From Chara braunii (Eukaryota; Streptophyta; Charophyceae; Charales; Characeae), in contig BFEA01000109.1 in assembly GCA_003427395.1 (NCBI GenBank), positions 789,413-820,808 of the forward strand: a stretch of 31,396 nt of DNA. The letters are read 5' to 3'. This document shows, piece by piece, positions 19,176 through 28,917 of the stretch (the first letter of the stretch is position 1; each line of letters opens with the position of its first letter). A program made the translations under genes and the position numbers. The notes beneath the pieces are model-generated. The model was not told where the DNA came from. It searched no databases and was given only the letters and a program-made list of their open reading frames with translations.

Positions 19176-19516
19176 GCAGGCATCCCTGCGTGTCGTTGGG
19201 GGCCGTGCATGGAAATGAAGCCTAGATTTTCTTTGAAGATTGGGGGGGCGGCATAAGTGGTTAACAGGGACCCCCACTTTTCAGACCATAGGTTGACCCC
19301 CAAGCACTGAAAAAGGGCATTGGGGGATAATATTTTTCAGTATTTTTTCTTTGCATTTTTAGGCCCTGATTTATTTTTAGTCAACGTTTGTGTGTGCCGA
19401 GTTTGGTGTTCATTGGAGCCCTGAAAAAAAAATCCTGAAAAACTGTGTAGGCCATGAAGGGTGAATTTTGCATGAAAACACTGTTTTTGACCTTCGTAGC
19501 ATTTGGACGCTTTTGC
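19176..19516. other. Stretch without a recognisable gene
   Basis: Contains G runs near 19241, GGGACCCCCAC and T-rich DNA near 19330-19380. No coding domain, RNA gene or clear transposon end is seen. Confidence 0.5.
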
Positions 19517-20520
19517 AAGGAATACGAGCGAGAGCGATAGACAGAAAACCAAGTTGCAAAATCATGTAGTAGTCCAGATAGTTGTGTACCAAGCAGAGAG
19601 CACAAATGCACCAAGATTCCATCCAAATAAGAGTAATACAATGAACTCAAGTGCCAATGTCGACGCTCTTTGGTCACACCAACACGGTATCCAATGTCAC
19701 TCCTATTGTCTGGCGCCCAGCGCCCTGCCTACACCACTCAGTCTATCTGTCCTATCTAAGTTCATGTGACTGGCACACATCGAAGTCAAAGACCAATGTA
19801 TGTAACGTCAACACTAATGCCGACCACCATCATCACCCCTTGGTTCCCTCTGCATGCGCCTCCTACCCGAAGACCACCATCGCCAACACCTGCTACCGCA
19901 CGCTCGGCCCGGCTATGGCCGCTGTGCGCCCGCTGCCACCGCAGCGCCCTCTCGCCTCTTGGAGCCTGCGTGCGCCCCATCCTGCCTGCATAGCGCAGTA
20001 TCACACGACAAAGCAGCAGCGTGGCCGCAATGCCTGCTCAGGCCAGAATCCCCCCCCTTGGGGCACACACTTTCCTTTATGGAACGTGTGCCCACTGCTG
20101 GCTGACCAGGCCAGGCGTGTTGGTGCGCCAGTAGCTTGACTCTGGCCCCAAGTGTCTGTGCCAAGGTCCAGTTTCGGATACTGGCCTGGGCCTCGTGCAG
20201 TTAGGCATGTCCAGGCAGCCACCCAGCCTCCAAGTGCTCGCAGCATTCTCATTGGCTCGTGGCACATGTGTGACGACTGTGCTGATTTCTCATTGGGCTG
20301 TGGCCAGTCCGTGATGTGTCAGCCTCATGCAGCGTGTGCCCAGGGCGCAACCACCTGAGCCTTGGGTTCAACTGTCCAGCCCAGCCGTTGCTTCTGGAAA
20401 GAGCCTGGAGGCTCACGTTGCTCTGTAATCAACTGGCCTGCTGCAACTGTCTGAGTCCCCACATATCGAAAATGTCAAAAACAGGCCTCACTTGAATATT
20501 CAGGCCCAATGGCCTTTGTC
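19517..20520 (+). repeat. Unnamed ~1-kb repeat, copy A (most diverged)
   Basis: Shares an ordered series of motifs with copies B and C: GCGATAGACAGAAA near 19533, a GTGTACCAA block, ACAATGAACTCAA, a GTCGACGCTCT block, then GC-rich DNA. The latter half has GCCAGTAGCTTGAC, CTGGCCTGGGCC, TCTCATTGG and a final block related to AAACTGTCTG with AAAATGTCAAAAA. Divergence from B and C is substantial. No coding function is supported. Confidence 0.7.
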
Positions 20521-21002
20521 GCATTCCGGCCTCTAAGAGTCACGACGAGGGGCCCGTGGGCGATGTATGGGCCAAGCACTGGTGGTTTAAGACAAAATCT
20601 GAACCATGGAGTTTAGCGGTCCGCTGGTGGAACCTTCGTTTTTTCAGTGCTTCGTAGACGTATTCTGCATCCTCCTGCTGTTGACCGCTGGTGGCGGACC
20701 GTTAATTGAAATGTTATCGTTGATTTAGGAATAGAACTGTCCACGTGATCTAGAGGCCGGAATCAAGTAGGGAGTATGCTTTGGTTAACAGCAATGGGGC
20801 TCTGTGGTCGTGTGAGAGCAGGACTACCTGTCGGTCCCTCGTTTTCCTCCAGACGATGTATTTGCCTTGGGCACTGCACCCTGATGACAATAAGGGTTCT
20901 TCCATTCTAAGAAAAGAAAAGGCCGGAAACCCTTATTGGCGACTGCCTTTGTTGTCAGAGTTCTATCATTGTTCTTTTTTATTGTGGATAATTTCTTCTG
21001 CA
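20521..21002. other. Spacer with a 93-bp foldback
   Basis: No gene. TTAGCGGTCCGC (20613-20624) faces GCGGACCGTTAA (20694-20705) with one mismatch, giving a foldback of 93 bp. TTATTGTGGATAATT near 20980 also appears after copy C (near 30475), hinting that the repeat's flanks are related. Confidence 0.5.
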
Positions 21003-21565
21003 AGGAAACTGAGAGAGAGCGATAGACAGAAACCCAAATTGCAATATCACGTTGACGACGAGATAAGGGCAATGCAATGAACTCAAATGTCAATGTCGAC
21101 ACTCTCTCGCCACACCAACAAAGTATCCAATATCAGTGTTTGGCGCTCAGCACCCAGCCTATCCTACTCGTCAGCTAAACTAGCCTACACTATGTATATT
21201 CAACTGGAGTCACTTCAAGCAGAAAACCAATGTACGTGAGAATGTCAACAATGCAGAATACCAGCATACATCAGGACCGTGTCTCTTCTCCTCTCCCCTT
21301 ACCCCTCTCTCCCCCATAACGTGCTCCTCGTCTCGAAGATCACCATCGCCCACACCAGCTTCCGCACAAGCAGCCCAGCTGTGGCGGCCGTGCACCCGCT
21401 GCCACCGCAGCGCCCCACTCACCACACAGCGCCCCGCGTGGGCAGCACCCCAGTGCCCAGAGCAGCAGTGTGGCCGCTCACTGCGTCCAGCCAGAATGTC
21501 CCCCTGGTTGGGCACACATTTTACTTTATGGAAAGTAAGCCCAGCCTCTGGCTGGCCTCACAAGC
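21003..21565 (+). repeat. Unnamed ~1-kb repeat, copy B, left part
   Basis: Closely matches copy C from AAGGAAACTGAGAGAGAGCG through ACTCAAATGTCAATGTCGAC, CCTATCCTACTC, GGAGTCACTTCAAGCAGA, TGTCTCTTCTCCTCTC and CAGCTTCCGCACAAGCAGCC to CAGCCTCTGGCTGGCCT. It then stops abruptly and resumes at about 22106. A frame on the plus strand stays open in both B and C, but length differences and lack of any family resemblance argue against a gene. Confidence 0.85.
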
Positions 21566-22105
21566 GGTCAACGACTTGCTGAATCCTCACCAAAAGTAAT
21601 TCTGAAATGGGAAAGATTTTGCTCCCCCCCGTTGGATAATGTTGAACATTCTGAAATTTTTGAAGCGTTGAAAATGTTGAATATTTTAAATGTCGCCCTT
21701 ATATCCCAATGCAAATAGACATTGACGATTTTGAAAACTTTGAAGTGGTGCAGAAGCTGAGAATTTCGAACACCCCCCGAGGCATCTGGATGCATTTTGA
21801 CACTGAAGATTTTGAAAATTTTGAAGTGGTGAAGATGCTGAAAGTTTCGAACCTCCCCAGCCTCCCCCTGTTTTGTTTTCTTATAGGAGGGGTTGCTTAT
21901 AATTTTCAGCACCTTCACCACTTCAGAAATTTTAGAAATCTCATAGTCTAGATGTATATTAACGTTGAAGATTCCAAAAATTTTGAAGTGATGAAGATGC
22001 TGAAAAACCTGACCCCCTGCCCGTTTCCCTTGTTTTGTTTTGTTTTGGGGCAGGTATGTTCAAAACTTCAATACCTGTGTAAATGTTGAATATTAGTGGC
22101 CCGTT
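21566..22105. mobile_element. ~540-bp insert inside repeat copy B, with internal inverted motifs
   Basis: This segment is absent from copy C, where the flanking sequences are nearly adjacent. It contains three degenerate copies of GATTTTGAAAATTTTGAAGT-like sequence (near 21726, 21810 and 21969). A reverse-oriented copy (TTTTCAGCACCTTCACCACTTC near 21904, in outline) can form a hairpin with the second. Near its ends are CGGTCAACG and CGTTAACC, which are roughly inverted. It may be a small non-autonomous element, but no clean target duplication is seen. Confidence 0.5.
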
Positions 22106-22458
22106 AACCACCTCCTGGTGGGCGTGTGCCCAGTAGCTTCAAGATGGGGCAAAGTGTCTGCGCCCAGGCCCATTCAGACAGTGGCCTGGGCCCACAGCAA
22201 TTAAGCTGCCCAACTGTGCGATGGGGCCGCGGTCACTCGCTGATCTCTCATTGGTCGTCGGGCCTCTAGCCACATCACTGCCTTCTTCTCATTGGATGAG
22301 AGGCCAGCCTCCTTGCCAAGCCCAAAAGAATCTGGAAGGCTCACGGAAGATTTCGATGCTGGCAAGCATGGCATGTGTAACCAACTTGCGCGTGGAAACT
22401 GTCTGGCGCCCCTCATGCAGAAATGACAAAAATAGGGCCCCATGTCCGAATTCAAGCC
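22106..22458 (+). repeat. Unnamed ~1-kb repeat, copy B, right part
   Basis: Resumes the match to copy C at CCTGGTGGGCGTGTGCCCAG and runs through GTCTGCGCCCAGGCCCATTC, TCTCTCATTGG, GGAAGGCTCACGGAAGATT and GCGCCCCTCATGCAGAAATG to GGGCCCCATGTCCGAATTCA. It ends directly against an integrase fragment of chromovirus 2 type. Confidence 0.85.
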
Positions 22459-22805
22459 CGTGATTTTGGACTACCCAAGTCTATCGTTAGTGATAGAGAT
22501 GTCTGTTTCACCAGCAAAATGTGGAAGAAATCGGCTGAACAGATGGGCAGCCAACTCCGAATGACTTCAGGGAATCATCCCGAAGCCAATGGTCAAGCAA
22601 AGCAGATGAACCGCGTGGTACAACACCTGCTTTGCTTGGCCATTGGCTTCACAATTATTCCCTGAAGTCATTCGGAGCAGGAGTTGTACCACACCGTTCA
22701 TCTGCTCCACTTGGCCATTGGCTTCAGAATGATTCTCTGAAGTCGTTCAGAGTTGGCTTCCCATCTGTTCAACCGCTTTCTTCCACATTTTGCTGGTGAA
22801 ACAGA
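22459..22805. repeat. Fold-back cluster of integrase-core fragments
   Basis: A plus-strand integrase fragment (22459-22627) reads DFGLPKSIVSDRDVCFTSKM and onward to QMNRVVQHLL. Its catalytic Glu is Lys (GQAKQMNR). It is followed by a 50-nt inverted copy (22628-22677, pairing with 22555-22604 across a 23-nt loop). A longer minus-strand copy (22678-22805) shares the GTCTGTTTC variant of the plus-strand fragment; chromovirus 2 itself has GTCCGTTTC. Chromovirus 2 integrase then starts on the minus strand. One integrase segment is therefore present four times, in both orientations. Confidence 0.85.
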
Positions 22806-23512
22806 CGGAGCAGGTGTTGTACCATGCGATTCATCTGCTCCACTTGGCCATTGGCTTCGGGATGATGCCCTGAAGTCATTTGCAGTTGGCTGTCCATCTG
22901 TTCAGCCACTTTCTTCCACATTTTGCTGGTGAAACGGACATCTCTATCACTAACGATGGACTTGGGTAGTCCAAAATCACGCACCCAGTTATCCATGAAT
23001 AACTTGATGACATGCTCAGTCTTTGTTGTCTCTGGCATTACAATTAGCCTAGCGTACTTGGTGAACATGTCTACTATGATAAATATATATCTCTTGCCAC
23101 TCTTGCTGGTTACGAGGGTGTCCATGAAGTCCATGGAAACAATTTGTCAAGGGCCGACAGGAATAGGCAAGGGCTTAATCAACCCAAGCGGGGCTTGAGT
23201 TCTCGACTTATCCCGTTGATAGACTTGACAAGTTTGTACGTAACTCTTCACATCATCAAGCATAGATGGCCACCAAAAACGTTGTACCAGGTTAGCACTA
23301 GTCTTTTTGTACCTGAAATGTCCCGTTGCATCCCCTAGAAACAAACTACGCAAAGACTCGCTAGACGGCACACCCAACCTTTTATTCCCTGCCTTCTCAA
23401 GAAAGAGTAACCCATCCACCATCACAAACTCGTCGGAGGTAGCGTTGTCCTTAGCGCCGAGTTTGCGAATGGTGTCCATCATTACATGATCTTTCTTGTA
23501 GGCATCCACCAA
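22806..23512 (-). pseudogene. Integrase of chromovirus 2, truncated
   Basis: The zinc region is in the right half (23147-23512): a DATGHFRYKK block, then VQTCQVYQRD. The family has HHCC; the last Cys position reads Tyr here. The core (22806-23143) has SMDFMDTL, intact VSDRDVRFTS and GQVEQMNR, so all three catalytic acids are present. A TGA falls between the two parts at about 23144-23146, after PIPVGP. The protein is cut after QHLLR at the fold-back junction. Confidence 0.88.
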
Positions 23513-24023
23513 GGATCAAGTTACATTGTTAGATAGGCCGAACTCAGTTATCATTGCACCTAGAAAGTCTGCCCTAAATGAGAGTGCGTCAACAACCCTG
23601 TTGTATTCTCCCTTCAAGTACTCAAGCTTAAGTACATATTGATCTATGACTTCAATCCATCGCTTGAGTGCATCAAAGAGCGTAGGTTGCGTCTTAATCC
23701 GATTGAGGGTCTAATGGTCAAATCTCATATAGAAGAATCTGCCTAACAGGTAGTGCCTCCAATGAATAAGTGGCTTGTAGAGGGCACAAACCTCGCACTC
23801 GTAGGTGGATTTTGCCAACTTCTGAGATGGCATTTTCTTGCTCATGTACTCGATTGGCCTCAACTTTTTCCTCTCCTGCTGGAGCCAAAATTGTGTCAAT
23901 GCCATATTGCCTTGTTACTAACCCCACCCCTGCGTCCAGCGGGACGCGTGGATGAGCGCATATATAAATAAAATGAGTTGCTTGTTTTGTTGTGGCGGTT
24001 GTGTTGACTCTTTTCGATGAGTT

Positions 24024-24097
24024 GCATTCTTAGCGCAGCTCGATAAAGCACCAACCTTCTAAGTTGAAGGTCACAGGTTCAAATCCTGTAGGATGCT
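24024..24097 (+). tRNA. tRNA-Arg(UCU)-like, mitochondrial type, probably inactive copy
   Basis: A 74-nt cloverleaf. The acceptor stem is 24024-24030 with 24090-24096 (seven pairs including one G-T), discriminator T at 24097. The anticodon loop CTTCTAA at 24056-24062 gives anticodon TCT, with four of five stem pairs. The variable loop has five nt, and the T stem ACAGG/CCTGT is perfect around TTCAAAT. The D stem has only two good pairs (GCGC against AAGC), and two of its odd bases look like G-to-A changes. No CCA is encoded, as in plants. The structure is clear, but it lies in a nuclear transposon and is unlikely to be expressed. Confidence 0.75.
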
Positions 24098-24106
24098 GAA
24101 TTCTTC

Positions 24107-24155
24107 GAGAGAGTGGCCGAGTGGTTAAAAGCGATAGACTATAAATTTGTTGAAG
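24107..24155 (+). pseudogene. tRNA-Tyr fragment (5' half), mitochondrial type
   Basis: GAGAGAGTGGCCGAGTGGTT and the following AAAAGCG match the 5' half of a plant mitochondrial tRNA-Tyr. The anticodon stem-loop ATAGA-CTATAAA-TTTGT gives ATA, where GTA is expected, a G-to-A change. The wobble pairs in its stem also look like C-to-T changes. The long variable arm, T arm and 3' acceptor strand are missing because the insert ends here. Confidence 0.7.
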
Positions 24156-24260
24156 GTCAGTCGTCACAATGAATGCCTTCTCATCACAAGTATCAAGACC
24201 TCATGATGCATAAAAGCATGCTTCAATTTCTTGAAGGCTCTCTCACAATCATCGTTCCAC

Positions 24261-24960
24261 TCCCAAGGGGTGTCAAGGTGAGTTAGATCCGGCAAGGCGG
24301 CAACCATTGTACTATAGTTCTTTACAAAGTTGCGGTACTAGCCTATCATCCCCCCTCCGTCACAGACTGAGGTCGCGGCCAGTCACAAATGCTATTGTAT
24401 CTTCGGGCCTATGTCCATCTGCGGATATTTCATGACCCAAGTGTAAGATCTTGGTGCGACCAAACACACATTTCTCCAAGTGAATCTTATATTTTTGTTG
24501 TCATAGGAGTCCAAGCACAAGGGCAACGTGTTGTGCATGCTTCTCAATAGTCTTACTAAAGATAAGTATGTCGTCGAGGTACACGACGATAAACTTATCC
24601 AAGTAGTCGTGAAATACCCTATTCATGGCATGCTGGAATGTACCTGGCGCATTGCAAAGCCTAAACGACATCACCACAAACTCGTACATACGGTCCCTGG
24701 TCTGGAAAGCAGTTTTGTGCTAATCCACCGGTCTGATCGCAATTTGAGCGGTAGTTGGACTTTAAGCATATCTTGGTAAAGTATCTACATCCCTGCACCC
24801 TATCCAGTAGGTCGTCAATGTGGGGTAGAGGCCCTGCATTTTTAACAGTGATGGCATTGAGGCCTCTACAATCAATGCACATCCTCAGTCATCCCCCTTT
24901 TTTCAAAACGAATAGGATTAGTGCATTGTAGGGAGATGTGTTAGGCCATATCCAACCCTT
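24261..24960 (-). pseudogene. Reverse transcriptase of chromovirus 2
   Basis: Read right to left: PNTSPYNALILFVLKKGG, CIDCRGLNAITVKNAG, a damaged KICLKSNY block, FVVMSFRLCNAPGTFQ, the intact YLDD box (24570-24581) and a thumb with KILHLGHEISADGHRPED. In the KIDLKSGY block the catalytic Asp is replaced by Cys (24766-24768). Stops and frame changes occur near 24500, 24370-24350 (with a small deletion) and 24890. Confidence 0.88.
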
Positions 24961-25620
24961 CTCTGTGAGCTCTTTGAGTTGTCGCTGAAGTTTTTCCAAT
25001 TCGGTCGGGGTCATCCTATAGATCCTCCCTTTTGGAGCTTTACTGCTTGGGATGATTTCTATGGCATGGACGACTTCCTTCTCTACGACATCTAAAGGCT
25101 CCTCAAACAGATCGGGGTACTTAGCAACGACAACTTCGGTCTCTGAGAATGATTTAACGACCTCCCTTTTCTCAGAGACGAAGACCAAGTAGATACCCTC
25201 CTCTTGTTTTTTTTTATAGTATTTAGAAAACACAGATGCGCACATGCAGCCATAGGAGTCAACTAACCTGCTAGCCTTGTACTTAGCTAGTCTAGCGGTC
25301 CTCCCATCTGGCAACACATGCAATGACACCTGTCGGTCCCAGTCAAACAGGAGCTTGGCAACCTCGAGGTAGTACATACCGAACAGTATGTCGAACGACA
25401 AGTCCTCGCTAACCAAGAACGAAATCTTATGATTAAGCTTCCCTCCTCCATAGGAAAAGGTGCAGACTACGTCCTTGACGTAGTCATGGACAACCATGCG
25501 CTCCTTGTTGACTAAAGTAGAAGTCTCTCAACACAGTCACGATTTATGGAGTTTCATGTGGAGCCATTGTCTATGAAGGCGCCACACTTGTGACCACCTA
25601 TACTGACCTCCACAACGAAG
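24889..25620 (-). pseudogene. Aspartic protease and linker of chromovirus 2
   Basis: The active-site block reads AFIDNGST (Asp-Asn-Gly at 25563-25571), a D-x-G variant of the retropepsin triad. TGA follows at 25554-25556. A 202-codon open frame (24889-25497) then covers the protease C-terminal part (DILFGMYYLEVAKL) and the connection to reverse transcriptase (PDLFEEPLDVVEKEVVHAIE). Confidence 0.82.
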
Positions 25621-25956
25621 TGCTCCCCTCTAGGACCTTTTGACATCGCCACCCAGGACTGATGAGGGTCTCTTTCTTACACTCCTTCTCTATGTCCTAT
25701 AAGGCTTTAGACATGTCTAATGAATGGAGTATCGTTTGGTCTAGACTTGTCTGCAAGGTGACTAGTGAGTCAATAGCTTCGGCCAACTACTAAAGTGGTG
25801 AGGAAACATCCTCCACTTCAGCACGAGTAGAGGCAGCTATAACCTCTACTCGCCCGACGTGTTTCCCTGGGATGTGCTCGTAGAAGCACCACCCTGGGCG
25901 AAAGATCTGCCAACACCCAACATGGGTGGGATCTTTTGAGAAACATTTGCGTTCTT

Positions 25957-27614
25957 GCACTTGAACGACTAATGTCCATACTGGTCGCAGTTAATGCAAG
26001 CTCCACGCATATAACGGTCTCTCCACATGCCTTGATCAAGGCAATCTCTCACCCATGCAGGAGCATTGATCTGATCCCTGAGCCTTCCCCTGACTCTTTT
26101 GCTGGCCACCCTTGCGCGGATGCAGCCTTACCTTTGGTTGTTGCGGCGAGGTTTCCTCCTCCTACACTGTCCTCACCACTTAACTATCTCTTCCACAAGA
26201 TCAGGAATATCATCAACCTCCACTTGATTCCCATCGGAATCAATCATCAGCAATCGATTACCTTTCTTATTCAAATCGTGTGGAATCTTCATCTCCCTAC
26301 CGTCTACAACAACTTGTTGCGCCCCTCCTAGCTTAGCCTCTAAATCTAAGGCCTTTTTGCTAAACGAAGTCAGGTCGTGAAACTTGATGCTGGCCTCACT
26401 GACCAACATGTTCTTGATGTCTATGGGAAGACATCGCAGATACATGGTCGTCAGGACCTGTGGATCGTAGTGCACTCCCGGGATGACGATGAGTCGATCT
26501 ACAACATTGGTAAAGATCATGGGCAGTCTTGTAGTTTTTTGTATCAAGTCAGGCCAACGCATCAGTGGCATGTTGAGCCTACTGTGGGTTGTGCCACCGT
26601 GCCCCCAACTCCATAAATGACTTCTGAGTCTGGGTCTTCGCCCAGTCATCCATCCTCCTACCATAGCCTCTGGATGCAACTAACCATCCAACCATCTTGC
26701 TGACGAGCCTCTAAGGTATGAGGCAGTTGTGATCACTTCCTGGTCAAGCAGTGTCCGCTTGGCCCTCACCCACGTTGGAACGGTCCTCAACCAAGTGTCG
26801 AGGTTTCCCTCCCCAGCGAAGGTTTCGGGAGGGTTCAACGGGGTCTTTGGATACCACGGTTGTTATGGTCCAGGTGAAACCTGTTGCTGCACAGGTTGCT
26901 GGACCGTCTGCTGCCCTACAACTGCAGCAGCTCGAGGTGAGAATGAAGAAGCAGTACTCTGTGCACTTTCGGCTGACGTACCACCTGGTGGAACACCAAA
27001 CTGAGGGACGAAAGGGTCTGACATCACGGGATACGGAAGCGGCGATGGGAAAACTGCTTGCGGCATGACAGTAGGCCCGCCTGTTGTGGATGGGGTAGGT
27101 CTCCCCATCCCTTGCATGGCACGAAGTACCTGGTCAAGGGTTGAGTGAATATCATCCAGTCTGGACATGCTCATCATACCCGACTTCAGCACCTTATTGG
27201 TGTCGTCAAGGGTCGAGTCATCTAACCCTTCTAATGGAGCCTTATCCTATGCTCTTATATCTAGTCTAGCTTGCCTTAGTTTTGCTATACTTGCTCTGTT
27301 GGTAGCGTCTCCGAGTTCTCTCCCTACTTGTAAGCGGATGTTCTCTGCTTGCTGGGATTCTAAGGCCTCTCTAGTGAGTGGAGGTGGTTGGCTGTACTCC
27401 GAGCCAGCCATCTGACTGACAGAGGGTCCTGCACTGATCGCGCTGGAGAGGCAAATGACATAGAGTACATCCCTGGCGTTTGCTGACCTTGAGAGGTCGC
27501 TGCAGAAGTAGCCATGGTGCCTACAGTAGCTGCTGGTGCTGCTAACGCTAGCTCTGCTGCTGCTGCTGCCTCCCTAGCCCTCTGCAAACGATGGGCAGCA
27601 CCCTCGGCATGCAA
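25957..27614 (-). pseudogene. gag: gag region of chromovirus 2
   Basis: From the right: an alanine-rich helical segment (27360-27614, RLQRAREAAAAAELALAAP), a segment with DDIHSTLDQVLRAMQGMG followed by a Pro/Gln-rich linker (26863-27192), and a gag core (26173-26679). The last has YLRCLPIDIKNMLV and FSKKALDLEAKLGG. The zinc knuckle at 25957-25998 reads CINCDQYGH, stop, SFKC: a complete CX2CX4HX4C with a TAG inside it. At least three frame or stop breaks separate the pieces. Confidence 0.85.
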
Positions 27615-28572
27615 TTGCCTTTCTTCCCTGACGATAAGGCCTGATACACATACGGCAGCCTACAAGCCGTCCGTCATGTCACTATTCTGTCATCAGCTAA
27701 CTCCTCGCCACAATGTTCGCTCATCAGCCAGAGCAGATCACCACTGTCTGTACTAGTGTCCTCACTGGGACCTACCACAGGATGTGTCTGACAGAGCTGC
27801 GAAATAAATAAGTAAATAAATAAATATTCAGTAAGTCACCCAGGCTACTGTTCAGGTGGTGTGAAATGTACACAGACTAAGCAAATGATCTTACTCCTAC
27901 TACGATCAGTTCTCAAACAGAAGCGGTAAACAGAACTCAAAATGGTAGACTACTACAGTTCTAATCTTCAGCTGTACGTCAGGTGTCAGCAGTCCTTAAC
28001 ACCTCAACTAATCAAAAATAAAAATAAATCATTTGCACAGATGTGTGCAGAATGGAAATAAAAATAATAATAATCAATTGGAACCTTCCCTCCCCTGTAT
28101 CCGACGTCCTGATTGCATCAACAGATACCGTTGCTTGTCAATTTATCACACGTGTCAACGGTAACGGACTCGGATGTAGAGGGTCGAAGAGTTGTTCAGG
28201 GCGCTCAAGGGTTCCGATCACAATGGCTCAAACCCATGTGCCTCTGCAATCGCAACTTGATGAAAAAAAAATTGAGAGCCTGAATTAGACATTCAATTGA
28301 ATGAGGTATGCAAAGCTGCTCAAAATAAAATAGAGACTTTGATTCAAGCGCGTAGTGAACTCGGAAAAGCATCTTGGGTAGTCTGTGCAAAAAGGCTCAG
28401 CGAGGTCGGTCGCTTCAGGATGAAAGCGTCGGTGCGGACAATCAGCAGGGAAGAAAGTCTGCTTTTTTGTGGTTTCCTGCTGATAACCTACTTGTCCAGG
28501 CTGTGTTGTAACTATTTTATCCTCGCATACAGTGCGAGTTGGTTTCCCCGCCGGAATATTTGTAACGACCGC
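27615..28572. other. Stretch upstream of chromovirus 2 gag without a recognisable gene
   Basis: Here one would expect the leader and 5' LTR of chromovirus 2 (minus strand), but no LTR end or primer-binding site could be picked out. It holds an (AAAT)n run near 27805-27825, A/T-rich DNA near 28010-28075 and a short palindrome ATTCAATTGAAT near 28292. Open frames show no family resemblance. Confidence 0.5.
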
Positions 28573-28917
28573 CCAGTGCATGTCGATCCCCCATAAGGCT
28601 GGCAAGCCCAACACCCCCCTGTGCGCAGCAAGAGCTCAAAGGACAATGCAGCAAAGCATGCATGCTCTACTCCCTTGGGTTGGCATGGTGATTGTGACCC
28701 GTGCTTCGTCCAGGGCTCTTCAGAGGCTCCGCTCTCTCCCACCAGTGCACGTCGATCCCCCAAGCCCAACACCCCCCTATGCGCAGCAAGAACTCAAAGG
28801 ACAATGCAGCAAAGCATGCATGCTCTACTCCCTTGGGTTGGCATGGTGACTGTGACCCGTGCTTCGTCCAGGGCTCTTCAGAGGGCTCTTCAGAGGCTCC
28901 GCTCTCTCCCACCAGAT
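28573..28917. repeat. ~170-bp tandem duplication
   Basis: GTGCATGTCGATCCCCC at 28576 recurs as GTGCACGTCGATCCCCC at 28745, and the following 150 bp are nearly identical, through AGCATGCATGCTCTACTCCC to CTCCGCTCTCTCCCACCAG. The second unit lacks a short TAAGGCTGG-like piece and carries an extra 14-bp doubling of AGGGCTCTTCAGAG. Confidence 0.92.

Larger units (their letters stand above)
23916..24155 (+). other. Mitochondrial-like DNA insert (candidate NUMT), 240 bp
   Basis: An insert between two adjacent codons of the chromovirus 2 RNase H motif. It carries a complete tRNA-Arg(UCU)-like sequence (24024-24097) and, 9 bp later, the 5' half of a tRNA-Tyr-like sequence (24107-24155), both of organellar (bacterial) type. 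The left part (23916-24023) has a 6-bp stem (GCGTCC-AGCG-GGACGC, 23931-23946), as is common in mitochondrial spacers. Element sequence resumes at once on both sides, so this is an insertion and not a rearranged end. Confidence 0.75.
23513..24260 (-). pseudogene. RNase H of chromovirus 2, split by an insert
   Basis: The N-terminal part is at 24156-24260. It ends with AFIVTTD in a shifted frame after the segment with WNDDCERAFKKLKHAF. After the insert (23916-24155) it resumes at QYGIDTILA (about 23885-23909), then RPIEYMSKKMPSQ, STYECEVCALY and HWRHYLLGRFF. The C-terminal end has RWIEVIDQY and VVDALSFRADF. Stops follow FDH (near 23712) and near 23515. The two halves fit together with essentially no loss of sequence. 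Confidence 0.85.
22806..27614 (-). mobile_element. Chromovirus 2 (Ty3/Gypsy), minus strand, degraded and truncated
   Basis: Read right to left: gag (to about 25957), protease, reverse transcriptase, RNase H (split by a 240-bp insert), integrase zinc region and integrase core. The core stops after QMNRMVQHLLR, so the GPY/F and chromodomain parts are missing. Many in-frame stops occur. Protein similarity places it in the Ty3/Gypsy family, but its sequence differs clearly from chromovirus 1. LTRs were not identified. Confidence 0.92.

Noticed and set aside
18368-19303. Long minus-strand open frames of 190-310 codons rich in Pro, Ser and Leu
   Set aside because: They coincide with a 21-bp minisatellite and exist in three frames at once. 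No domain or codon-level signal marks one frame as real.
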